From Streptomyces sp. NRRL B-3428 (GTDB lineage Bacteria > Actinomycetota > Actinomycetes > Streptomycetales > Streptomycetaceae), in NCBI GenBank assembly GCA_000721375.1, contig JOGW01000018.1, positions 186,001-250,000 on the forward strand: 64,000 nt of DNA, given 5' to 3'. Both the position numbers and the translations under genes were made by a program. The notes under the pieces are model-generated. The model ran no database searches. It worked only from the letters and a program-made list of their open reading frames with translations, and had not been told where the DNA came from. Shown here one piece after another: positions 9,601 through 16,726 of the stretch (position 1 is its first letter; every line of letters begins with the position of its first letter).

Positions 9601-11094
9601 CTACACGGGCTCCAGGCCCGCCTCCCAGCGCTGGGCCCCTCTGTCCACGTCGACCGGTGCGAAGGTGACTTCGCCACCGGTCGACGTGAGCGCGTGGTCG
9701 AGCGCGATCACCGGACGGACCGTGCCGCGTGCGTCCACGGTGAACGTGAGGTTCGGGGTGCCCTTCTCGACGTAGGCGCACTCCCAGATGCCGACACCGT
9801 TGTCCGGCTCGCCCCTGCTGTCCAGGCAGAAGGCCTCGTTCCCGTACGAGACGATCACGCCCCGGTTGGCGTCGAGGCGCCAGCGCTGGGTGTCGGAGGG
9901 GCCGCAGGGCGCGGCGACCACATCGGTGCCCTTCTTGAAGAGGCCGTCCTCGACGGTGAGGCAGTAGCCCGTCTCCGCGTTCACCATCTGGGTGAACCGG
10001 CCGTCCTGCAGGGCGGGTTGAGGCGCGGGCGGCTTCGGGGCCTTTGTCGGCGTGGGATCAGGGGGCTTCTGCGGACTTTCGCCGGACGAGGGCGAGGGCG
10101 TGACCGTCACCGTGGCGGAGGGAGCGGGCGCGGGCGGCAGGGCGACGTCCTCGTGGCCCTCGCCCCGGTCCGGGCCGCCTCCGGTGAGCACGATCAGGAG
10201 CAGCGGCGCGACCGCGACACCGAGCGCGGCGGAGCCGAGCACAACCCGACGCGAGGGGTGGGCCGAGTCCTCCCCGGCGCGCCGCCCCCGGCCCGCCCGC
10301 ACACCCCGGCGCCCGCCCTGCCCACCTCTCGCCGCCGCCCGGCTCTCCCGCGCGTACGCCACCCCTGCCCACGCCAACAACCCGTCCGCCAGCGCCTCCC
10401 GAGGCGCGGCGAGGAGGCGGCGCAGCTCCGTATGGGCGCGCTCGCAGCAGTCGCAGGAGACGAGATGCTTCGCCAGGTCCACGCTGTGGCGCGGATTCTC
10501 GGGGCTGGTCGCGTTCTCGATCAGCCGCGAGTAGCCCTGGCACTGTGCATCCCCGTACCGCGCCAGATAGGTGCCCAGGAACGCGCGCCGCAGCGCGCCG
10601 AGGCAGGAGTCGCGGGCGGCGAGCACATCGCCCCGCGATACGCCGAGGAACAGCGCGGTCCGCTCATCGCTCTCCTCGTCCACCAGCGCGTACCAGAGCA
10701 CCGCCTGGATGCGCAGCGGGAGCGTGCGCAGGGCGCCGAGCAGCAGCGGGGGTTCGGCCTCGGTGGCGACGAACTCCGCGGAGAGCCACGCCGAGCTGTC
10801 GTCGGCGGCCCAGCTCGCCGCCACCTTCCGTATCAGCAGCAGGAGTTGGTGGCGTAACGCCCCGGGAGCCGCGATACCGCGCCCGGACTCCCGCGCGGCC
10901 AGCGTGAACGCACCCGTCACCAGACGGCGGGCCGCCGCGTCATCGGTGGTGCACAGCCGGGCGTACGCGGTGAGGAACTCGCCGTGCCGCAGCCGCAGTT
11001 CGCGCAGCGCCGGGTAGGCCGTGGCCGTGTCGCGGCACAGCAGCCCCGCGAGCTCCGCATCGGACAGCCGCGCGTGGACCCCGTGCTCCGGCAT
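9601..11094 (-). CDS. Membrane protein joining sigma-factor-like, zinc-finger-like and ricin-lectin domains
   Basis: About 497 residues. The first 180 look like an ECF sigma factor without its hallmark strength: a region-2-like helical part and a region-4-like segment around 'RIQAVLWYALVDEESDERTA', which ends in LFLGVSRGDVLAARDSC, an HTH. Next comes HLVSCDCCERA, an HxxxCxxC pattern like zinc-binding anti-sigma domains, then a basic linker, a transmembrane helix (VVLGSAALGVAVAPLLLIVL), a Pro/Thr-rich spacer and a C-terminal ricin-type beta-trefoil with DTQRWRLD and AQRWEAG QxW repeats. The ATG at 11094 has GGGAGGGGAG just upstream. A cytoplasmic regulator linked to an external sugar-binding domain suggests envelope sensing. 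It follows the sigma gene on the same strand. Confidence 0.75.
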   Translation of the reverse strand: MPEHGVHARLSDAELAGLLCRDTATAYPALRELRLRHGEFLTAYARLCTTDDAAARRLVTGAFTLAARESGRGIAAPGALRHQLLLLIRKVAASWAADDSSAWLSAEFVATEAEPPLLLGALRTLPLRIQAVLWYALVDEESDERTALFLGVSRGDVLAARDSCLGALRRAFLGTYLARYGDAQCQGYSRLIENATSPENPRHSVDLAKHLVSCDCCERAHTELRRLLAAPREALADGLLAWAGVAYARESRAAARGGQGGRRGVRAGRGRRAGEDSAHPSRRVVLGSAALGVAVAPLLLIVLTGGGPDRGEGHEDVALPPAPAPSATVTVTPSPSSGESPQKPPDPTPTKAPKPPAPQPALQDGRFTQMVNAETGYCLTVEDGLFKKGTDVVAAPCGPSDTQRWRLDANRGVIVSYGNEAFCLDSRGEPDNGVGIWECAYVEKGTPNLTFTVDARGTVRPVIALDHALTSTGGEVTFAPVDVDRGAQRWEAGLEPV

Positions 11095-11123
11095 CCGCTC
11101 CCCTCCCGGCCCTGGGCCACCTC

Positions 11124-11141
11124 GCATACCTCGCGGTATGC
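11124..11141 (-). promoter_or_regulatory. 7-bp inverted repeat before the lectin gene
   Basis: GCATACC (11124-11130) and GGTATGC (11135-11141) flank a TCGC tetraloop, 30 nt upstream of the chosen ATG at 11094. It could be an operator or a 5' hairpin in the message. Confidence 0.45.
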
Positions 11142-11155
11142 GGGAGGGTCATCGT

Positions 11156-11203
11156 AGAGGCGAGTTACCGCCGGGAAACATGTTTCCGGCGGTAACTGCC
11201 TCT
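11156..11203. repeat. 48-nt near-perfect palindrome between sigma and lectin genes
   Basis: The halves AGAGGC-AGTTACCGCCGG-AAACA and their complements pair across the dyad at 11181, interrupted only by single unpaired G residues at 11162 and 11173-11175. Its core GGAAACATGTTTCC is a perfect 14-bp palindrome. As RNA it would form a very stable hairpin after the sigma gene stop, but without a U-tract. It may be a terminator/processing signal or an operator array. Confidence 0.7.
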
Positions 11204-11235
11204 TGATCAAGGGGAGTCGGGTGGCGAAGTGCGTC

Positions 11236-12186
11236 TCACTCCTCGACGGTGAGCCCCTTGCGCAGCTGCACGAGCGTGCGCGACAGCAGCCGCGAGACAT
11301 GCATCTGCGAGATGCCGAGCTCGTCGCCGATCTCGGACTGCGTCATGTTCGCCACGAAGCGCAGCGAGAGGATCTTGCGGTCGCGCGCCGGCAGGGACGC
11401 GATCAGCGGCTTCAACGACTCGACGTACTCGATGCCTTCGAGCCCGTGGTCCTCGTAGCCGATGCGGTCCGCGAGCGCGCCCTCGGAGTCGTCCTCCTCG
11501 GGCTGGGCGTCGAGCGAGCTCGCGGTGTACGCGTTGCTCGCCGCCATGCCCTCGACGACCTCGTCCTTGCTGATGTCCAGGCGCTGCGCCAACTCGCCCA
11601 CGGTGGGCGCGCGGTCGAGCTCCTGGGCGAGTGCGTCACCGGCCTTGGCGAGATCGAGCCGCAGCTCCTGCAGCCGGCGCGGTACGCGCACGGACCACGA
11701 GGTGTCGCGGAAGAAGCGCTTGATCTCACCGACGATGGTCGGCATCGCGAACGTCGGGAACTCCACGCCACGGCTGAGCTCGAAGCGGTCGATCGCCTTG
11801 ATCAGGCCGATCGTGCCGACCTGGATGATGTCCTCCATCGGCTCGCTGCGCGAACGGAACCTGGAGGCGGCGAACTTCACCAGGGCGAGATTGAGCTCCA
11901 CGAGCGTGTTGCGGACGTACGCGTACTCGTGGGTGCCCTCCTCGAGTGTCTCGAGGCGGGCGAAGAGCGTCTTCGACAGAGCCCGTGCGTCGTGCGGGGC
12001 CACTTCGTCGAACGGCGGGATCTCGGGCAGGTCCGAGAGATCCGCGTGCTCCTTGTGCACGTCCTCGACGGTTGCGGGGTCCGTCGTGGCGCGTTGAGCA
12101 GGAATATGGGGGTCGGTGTCGAACTGGTCCGGTGGGGGTGTCGACGTCGCTTTACGGGTAGGCGATGCGTCGAGCCGGGGTGACAT
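11236..12186 (-). CDS. sigI: RNA polymerase sigma factor, SigB/SigF/SigG (group 3) family
   Basis: A 316-residue alternative sigma factor. After a 45-residue Pro/Thr-rich leader, region 2 contains NLALVKFAASRFRSR and DIIQVGTIGLIKAIDRFE (about 115-150). Region 3 follows, and region 4 ends with SEIGDELGISQMHVSRLLS, the -35-recognition HTH. GGAGGACAC is directly upstream of the ATG. The divergent STAS antagonist and HATPase anti-sigma genes indicate control by partner switching, as for SigF/SigB. The arrangement matches the S. coelicolor sigI locus (recalled), hence the symbol; assignment among the several Streptomyces SigB-like paralogues is inferred from context. Confidence 0.88.
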   Translation of the reverse strand: MSPRLDASPTRKATSTPPPDQFDTDPHIPAQRATTDPATVEDVHKEHADLSDLPEIPPFDEVAPHDARALSKTLFARLETLEEGTHEYAYVRNTLVELNLALVKFAASRFRSRSEPMEDIIQVGTIGLIKAIDRFELSRGVEFPTFAMPTIVGEIKRFFRDTSWSVRVPRRLQELRLDLAKAGDALAQELDRAPTVGELAQRLDISKDEVVEGMAASNAYTASSLDAQPEEDDSEGALADRIGYEDHGLEGIEYVESLKPLIASLPARDRKILSLRFVANMTQSEIGDELGISQMHVSRLLSRTLVQLRKGLTVEE

Positions 12187-12356
12187 GTGTCCTCCATCGT
12201 TGTCGGCATATGGCTGCCGATGCCAGTACGTGCCAGGAGAGTGCGGCGCCTCCGAAGCCGGTCGGTGTGAACAGGTCTTCTTCTAGGCCTACCCGTTTCT
12301 CTTGCTCTCGTGCAAGTGCGATTACGTCCTAATTGTCCGATATCTTTAGGTTGTTC

Positions 12357-12362
12357 GGGTAC
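12357..12362 (+). promoter_or_regulatory. Possible -10 (GGGTAC) before the antagonist gene
   Basis: GGGTAC, the usual -10 of SigB/F-type promoters, lies 73 nt before the STAS gene. No matching GTTT-type -35 was found at 14-16 bp, so dependence on the neighbouring sigma factor is only a suggestion. Confidence 0.25.
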
Positions 12363-12434
12363 CCCGACTCGTACGGAAGGCGTATGTTCAAAGGGGTCAT
12401 CCACCAGCTCGGGACGTAGTGGAAGAGGAGCGGC

Positions 12435-12803
12435 ATGGACCGCGGCACGGTCGGCAGCGCACATCGGGGCCGACTTCAGGTCGACGTGCGAAGTGAGGGC
12501 GCGAGCGCCGTCTTCGCGCCCGCGGGTGAGCTCGATCACCACACCGCGGACCTGTTGCGCGAACCGCTCGAGCGGGCGGTCGCCGAGGGTGTCACCAGGC
12601 TTGTCGTGGACTGTTCGCGGCTGGAGTTCTGTGATTCCACCGGACTCAACGTGCTGCTCGGCGCCCGTCTGAAGGCGGAGGCCGAGGGCGGTGGGGTTCA
12701 TCTGGCGGCGATGCAGCCGGTGGTGGCCAGGGTGTTCGAGATCACGGGGGCGGAGGCGGTCTTCACTGTGCATGCCACCCTCGAGGCCGCGCTCGAGGAG
12801 TGA
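12435..12803 (+). CDS. Anti-anti-sigma factor, STAS domain
   Basis: A 122-residue single-domain STAS protein of the SpoIIAA/RsbV type. FAPAGELDHHTAD (about 33-45) starts the fold, and EFCDSTGLNVLLGA near residue 70 has the serine that anti-sigma kinases phosphorylate. Unphosphorylated, such proteins bind the anti-sigma factor and free the sigma factor. AGAGGAG lies 5 nt before the ATG. The gene is divergent from the sigma gene and upstream of a HATPase anti-sigma gene, completing a partner-switch module corresponding to ArsI/PrsI of the S. coelicolor sigI locus (recalled). Confidence 0.9.
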   Translation: MDRGTVGSAHRGRLQVDVRSEGASAVFAPAGELDHHTADLLREPLERAVAEGVTRLVVDCSRLEFCDSTGLNVLLGARLKAEAEGGGVHLAAMQPVVARVFEITGAEAVFTVHATLEAALEE

Positions 12804-12931
12804 CGTAGAACCAGGGCTGTTATCGACCGGTTGCCCTGCCGTGACCATTACGTAATCCGCATCACATTTTCCGTAGGGAAAAAGCGGGTGTTCGTACGGT
12901 GCGGGCGGGCAGGAGACGCATCGGAACCGTT

Positions 12932-13006
12932 GGATGCGACGCGATGGCATGACGCGGCGGTGAGACGGGATGCGACGGGATGACACGACGAGATGGCACG
13001 ACGAGG
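12932..13006. repeat. Degenerate short tandem repeat between antagonist and anti-sigma genes
   Basis: The 263-bp gap 12804-13066 carries a run of repeated words such as GATGCGACG, GATGGCATGACG, GATGACACGACG and GATGGCACGACG. The words recur at 8-12 bp steps but are imperfect. The rest of the gap has the AT-rich palindrome TTACGTAA near 12848, which may belong to a promoter for the anti-sigma gene. Confidence 0.6.
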
Positions 13007-13066
13007 ACAGGCGGGGCAGTGGCCCCTTCGCAACTATGACTGGTGAATCGGTGAGGTGAAGCGCTG

Positions 13067-13561
13067 ATGAGCACCACCCGGCCCCTCTCGCCGGGCGACC
13101 GCGGTCCGGAGTCCGGCGCCGCCGGCCCGGAACAGGACGCGGCGCCCGCCCGTCGGCGGGTGCGCAGGCTCGGCCTCGTGGGCGAGAGCGGTGTCGTGCC
13201 ACTCGCGCGCGACTTCACCCGGCAGACCCTGCACGAGTGGGGCTGGCTGCCCGCCGCGACCGCCGACCGCCGCGCCGCCGCCGAGGATGTCCTCCTGGTC
13301 GTCTCCGAACTCGTCACCAACGCCTGTCTGCATGCCGAAGGCGCCCGCGAACTGTGGATCGGCAGCGATGGCAAAGTGCTCAGGCTCGAGGTGAGCGACC
13401 AGGGCGCCGGCAATCCGGCCCCGCGCACCCCGCACCGAGCGGGCCGCCCCGGCGGTCACGGCATGTTCATCGTCCAACGCCTCTGTCTCGACTGGGGCGT
13501 TGTGCGTACGCCGGGCGTCGCGGGCAAGACGGTGTGGGCCGAACTCGCCTCACCCGCATAA
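13067..13561 (+). CDS. Anti-sigma factor / serine kinase, HATPase_c domain
   Basis: A 164-residue GHKL ATPase of the SpoIIAB/RsbW class, expected to bind the SigI-like sigma factor and to phosphorylate the STAS antagonist. The N box is VSELVTNACLHAEG near residue 82, the G1 box DQGAGNP near 112 and the G2 box GGHGMFIVQR near 130. The first 35 residues are Pro/Ala-rich and probably disordered. GGTGAAG precedes the ATG. The gap to the STAS gene is 263 bp, so it may have its own promoter. A hairpin pair follows the gene at 13655-13686. Confidence 0.88.
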   Translation: MSTTRPLSPGDRGPESGAAGPEQDAAPARRRVRRLGLVGESGVVPLARDFTRQTLHEWGWLPAATADRRAAAEDVLLVVSELVTNACLHAEGARELWIGSDGKVLRLEVSDQGAGNPAPRTPHRAGRPGGHGMFIVQRLCLDWGVVRTPGVAGKTVWAELASPA

Positions 13562-13654
13562 CCCGAACCTGCCCCACCCGTATCGCCCTTTCACGCCGTC
13601 GAAACGGCGCCGCTCGAACCCCTTTTCGCTGCTGAACTCCTGTCAACGAGCCCA

Positions 13655-13697
13655 AAACCGCAGGTCAAGCGGTTTCGTCAAACCGCCTCGTTGTTTG
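13655..13697 (+). terminator. Three-arm alternating hairpin after the anti-sigma gene
   Basis: AAACCGC occurs at 13655-13661 and again at 13680-13686; GCGGTTT at 13669-13675 can pair with either (7-nt or 4-nt loop). The downstream hairpin is followed by CTCGTTGTTTGTCTT, so it can act as a terminator, while the upstream pairing would prevent it. Confidence 0.55.
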
Positions 13698-13739
13698 TCT
13701 TCCCATGTCTTGGCCCCGGGCGTACCTTGAGCGCCCAAT

Positions 13740-13754
13740 CTGATGTGCCGTCAG
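13740..13754 (+). promoter_or_regulatory. Dyad CTGA-N7-TCAG before the surface-protein cluster
   Basis: CTGATGTGCCGTCAG is an interrupted inverted repeat about 64 nt before the first surface-protein gene. It may be an operator. No regulator can be assigned. Confidence 0.3.
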
Positions 13755-13817
13755 TAACCTGAGGTCGCAGGACCCCGGAGCCGACGGCCTTCTCTCCCGG
13801 CATGAGGGGATTTCGAG

Positions 13818-14501
13818 GTGTCGTACCAGAAAAGCGCCGCCGCGCTTATAGCCGCGGCCTTGGCCGGCTCGGCGGTACTGCTGGCCGCCCCCGCTGCTCA
13901 CGCCACCGTGGTGGACGTCAGTTATGACTGCAAGACGCCGATCGGTCCGAAGAGCGCGGTCTCGCCGATCGACATCAAGGCCGAGAAGGCCGGCAGCGGC
14001 TACAAGCTCACGATGACGTTCAACAAGGGTGTCTCGTCCAGCCCGATGGCCCTCGAGAAGGGCGTCATGAAGCCCAGCGCCGAGATCAAGGTCGGCGGCG
14101 CGGACAGCGGCACGGTCAAGGTCACCGCGGGTGGCAACCCGGAGGCGATCCCGGCGAACACGCCCATCAAGATCCACCCGATGACGGGCACGTACACGCC
14201 CAAGAAGTCGGGCAAGGTCACCTTCACCGCGGGGACGCTCACCATCTCGGCGATGACGACCACCACCACGTGCACGGCGAAGAACAACCCCAAGCCGTCC
14301 CTCGAACTGGACGTCACGGGTGCGGGCGGTGGCGGGTCGAGCGGTGAGTCGCAGAGCGCTCCGGACAGCGGCAAGGAACTGCCGCAGACCGGTCCCGAGG
14401 ACTCCGCGCTCGCGCTCGGCACGCTCGGCGGCACGGTGCTGCTCGTGGGTGCGGGCGGAGTTCTGTGGCTGACCCGGCGCAACCAAGCGGCCCGCCGGTA
14501 G
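13818..14501 (+). CDS. Secreted LPQTG sortase-anchored surface protein with one Ig-like domain
   Basis: A 227-residue exported protein. A Sec signal peptide ends near residue 30 (APAAHA|TVVD), a single beta-rich domain of about 150 residues follows, then a Gly/Ser linker, LPQTG at 188-192, a hydrophobic helix and a TRRNQAARR tail. That is a complete cell-wall sorting signal for sortase. The globular domain is clearly related to both domains of the LAETG protein at 16727: each has a YDC/FQC-like start, a 'G.M..PM/L.P.TG.Y.P...GK' stretch and a paired Cys (CTAK / CKAT). GTG start with GAGGGGA 7 nt upstream. First gene of a four-gene cluster. Confidence 0.82.
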   Translation: MSYQKSAAALIAAALAGSAVLLAAPAAHATVVDVSYDCKTPIGPKSAVSPIDIKAEKAGSGYKLTMTFNKGVSSSPMALEKGVMKPSAEIKVGGADSGTVKVTAGGNPEAIPANTPIKIHPMTGTYTPKKSGKVTFTAGTLTISAMTTTTTCTAKNNPKPSLELDVTGAGGGGSSGESQSAPDSGKELPQTGPEDSALALGTLGGTVLLVGAGGVLWLTRRNQAARR

Positions 14502-14544
14502 GTCACATCAACACCCGCACAGTCAGCCGTACTTGGAGCCGCCG

Positions 14545-15543
14545 ATGCTGTCCGGTCACCGCACCGCCGCCGTATGCCTGCTCGCCGTGACAGGCCTCGT
14601 CGGCCTGCCCGCGGGCGGCGCGGCCTGGGGCGTCCCCTGCTCGAAGAGCTTGGGGAAGAAGGACGGCACCGCCTGGTCCATCGTCCCGTCCTCCGGCAGC
14701 GGCTCGCGCCCTGCCCAGGACGGGCGGCCCTACTTCTACATGGAGGGGGCGCCGGGCGCGGTCCTCGAGGACACCGTCACGGTGACCAACCCGGGCTCCG
14801 AGCCCACGACGGTCCGGCTGCGCGCCGCTGAGGCGTACAACCGGGAGGACGGCTCCTTCGCGGTACGGGACACCAAGGGCAAGAAGCCCCAGGACGCCGG
14901 GAGTTGGCTGCGGCTGGCCGACGACGTGGTGCGGATACCGCCGCGCACCGCCGCCAGGGTGCCGTTCACGGTGGCGGTGCCGGACGGGGCGATGCCCGGT
15001 GACCATCCGGCCGCGATCGTCGCCGAGAACGGCGGGCGCAAGGCGGGGGTGCGGGTGCATCTGCGGGTGAGCGGTCCGACGCTGTCGGCGGTCACGGTCG
15101 AGGACGTCACCATCGAGGACGACCTCATCACGTACTCCCTGGTGAACCGCGGCAACACGGTGCTCGAACCGAAGCTCGCCGTGCACGCCGAGGGCCTCTT
15201 CGGCGAGGTGCTCGACCGCAAGGCGCGCTCGCTGGCCCTTGAGCTGCTGCCCGGCCGCAAGGTGACGCTGCGCGAACCCTGGACGGACCGGCCCGCCTTC
15301 GATTCCGTACGGGTGGAACTCACGGTCTCCGCGGACGGCGCGGCCAAGGACAGCGAGGCCGCCGAGGTGCGGTTCGTGCCCTGGGCCGGTGTGGCCGGCG
15401 GGATCGCGGCGGTCGGTGGGTTCACCACGCTCGCGGTCTTCGCCGTACGGCGCAGACGGGCGGTCGAGGAGTTCAAGTCCGAGCTTCAACCGCACGACGG
15501 ACAGCGGGAGTTGGTTTCCGCGGGGACAGGGGATAAGCAGTGA
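14545..15543 (+). CDS. DUF916 / WxL-interacting-protein-like membrane-anchored surface protein
   Basis: About 332 residues with a signal peptide, an extracellular region and one C-terminal transmembrane helix (GVAGGIAAVGGFTTLAVFAV) followed by RRRRA and a short cytoplasmic tail. The features GRPYFYMEGAPGAVLEDTVT, GSWLRLADDVVRIPPRT and VPDGAMPGDHPAAIV match the DUF916 domain (recalled). In Firmicutes that domain is the peptidoglycan-binding part of WxL-interacting proteins, which assemble surface complexes with WxL proteins. The ATG at 14545 with GGAG 7 nt upstream is preferred over the TTG at 14533. The next gene overlaps its stop (GTGA). Confidence 0.78.
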   Translation: MLSGHRTAAVCLLAVTGLVGLPAGGAAWGVPCSKSLGKKDGTAWSIVPSSGSGSRPAQDGRPYFYMEGAPGAVLEDTVTVTNPGSEPTTVRLRAAEAYNREDGSFAVRDTKGKKPQDAGSWLRLADDVVRIPPRTAARVPFTVAVPDGAMPGDHPAAIVAENGGRKAGVRVHLRVSGPTLSAVTVEDVTIEDDLITYSLVNRGNTVLEPKLAVHAEGLFGEVLDRKARSLALELLPGRKVTLREPWTDRPAFDSVRVELTVSADGAAKDSEAAEVRFVPWAGVAGGIAAVGGFTTLAVFAVRRRRAVEEFKSELQPHDGQRELVSAGTGDKQ

Positions 15544-16706
15544 ACGTCTACCGTTACCGCTCGAAGGTGCTGAGCCCCGTCGCGGCCGCACTCCTCGCGG
15601 CACTGGCGTTCGTCACGCTCCCCGCGCAGAGTGCCGCCGCGGCCGAGAAGCCGTCCATATCCGCCGACAAACAGGAGGCGGGCAAGGGCGGCGACATCAC
15701 CGTCAGCGGCAAGGGCTGGAAGCCGGGTGCGCTGATCACGATCCTGATCTGCGGACAGAACATGATCGGCGGCACCGCGAGCTGCGCCAACTCCGACGGT
15801 GTGGCCATCAACACGAACGACAAGGGCGAGTTCAAGCAGAAGGTCCCGGTGTCCGAACCGCCGACGGCCTGCCCCTGTGTGATCCATGTGGCCACCGTGA
15901 CGGGGGAGAAGGCCACGGCCCAGATCCCCTTCAAGGTCGCGGGCCACCCGGTCAAGGCGCTGCCCGAGCAGACCAGCGGCGGCAAGCTCGCCGTACTCGC
16001 CGCGCCACGGCTTGAGGGCGACAGCGGCATCCTCAACTGGTTCGGCTCCCCGCAGAGCCGCAAACTCGTCGTCACCATGGGCAACTTGGGGTCCGCACCC
16101 GTCAAGGACCCCGTCTTCAAGGTCGGCACCTCGCACGGCGTCTTCTCGCCGCAGTGGGAGGAGCAGCAGTGGAAGGGCACCATCGCGCCCGGCCAGAAGG
16201 CCCAGGTGAAACTCTCCGTCCAGCTCGACGCCGGCGCACACGGCGACTATCTGGTCTCCCTGCAGTACGGGGGCAAGGTCCTCGCCGAACAGCCGTGGGG
16301 CGTGCCCCGGCCGTGGGGTGTGACGCTGTTCTGGATCCTGCTCTGCATCGTCGTACCGGCCGCCGTGTTCCGTATCGGCATGGCCGTCGTCGACCGGGTG
16401 CGCCCGCGCCGCAAGGGCAACAAGCCGCGGCGGCTCACCGAGCAGGTCACGGCGAAACTCCCCAAGGTGCTCAAGCCGGCGCAGATCACCGGCGGCGAGC
16501 ACAAGAAGCCGCGCTCACCGAGGCGGCCCCGGGTCGAGCCGGACGCGACAGCGTCCACGGCCACCCCTGAGAACTCCGCGGCGGCCACGAACGGGACCGG
16601 CACAAGCACCACCGCCGGCCTGCCGTGGTTCACCCCGGACACCGCGCCGGGCGTACCGGCACAGCACTCCGCACCGCAAGAGAACCGCCCCATTCCACCA
16701 GCTTGA
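15540..16706 (+). CDS. Membrane-anchored Ig-like surface protein
   Basis: A 388-residue exported protein. The signal peptide ends around 'AAAA|EKPS' near residue 35. The first domain (about 36-135) has the SISADKQEAGKGGDITVSGKG pattern of neocarzinostatin-like or big-1-like Ig folds and contains paired cysteines (ICGQ, SCANS, CPC). A second beta domain follows to residue 255, then a transmembrane helix (TLFWILLCIVVPAAVFRIG) and a basic, Pro-rich cytoplasmic tail of about 100 residues. GTG start within the stop of the DUF916 gene implies co-translation. A partner in the same surface complex is the simplest reading; the family has no function known to me. Confidence 0.75.
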   Translation: MNVYRYRSKVLSPVAAALLAALAFVTLPAQSAAAAEKPSISADKQEAGKGGDITVSGKGWKPGALITILICGQNMIGGTASCANSDGVAINTNDKGEFKQKVPVSEPPTACPCVIHVATVTGEKATAQIPFKVAGHPVKALPEQTSGGKLAVLAAPRLEGDSGILNWFGSPQSRKLVVTMGNLGSAPVKDPVFKVGTSHGVFSPQWEEQQWKGTIAPGQKAQVKLSVQLDAGAHGDYLVSLQYGGKVLAEQPWGVPRPWGVTLFWILLCIVVPAAVFRIGMAVVDRVRPRRKGNKPRRLTEQVTAKLPKVLKPAQITGGEHKKPRSPRRPRVEPDATASTATPENSAAATNGTGTSTTAGLPWFTPDTAPGVPAQHSAPQENRPIPPA

Positions 16707-16726
16707 CCAGACAGGAAGGGCACTAC

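Noticed and set aside
6887..9775. 962-codon frame across hutF and hutI
   Set aside because: It is an Arg/Pro/Gly-rich shifted-frame reading of hutF and hutI, whose own frames show catalytic motifs.
12289..12362. SigB-type autoregulatory promoters for the sigma and antagonist genes
   Set aside because: GGGTA-like words exist on both strands, but no GTTT-type -35 is found at the right spacing, so no firm promoter call was made.
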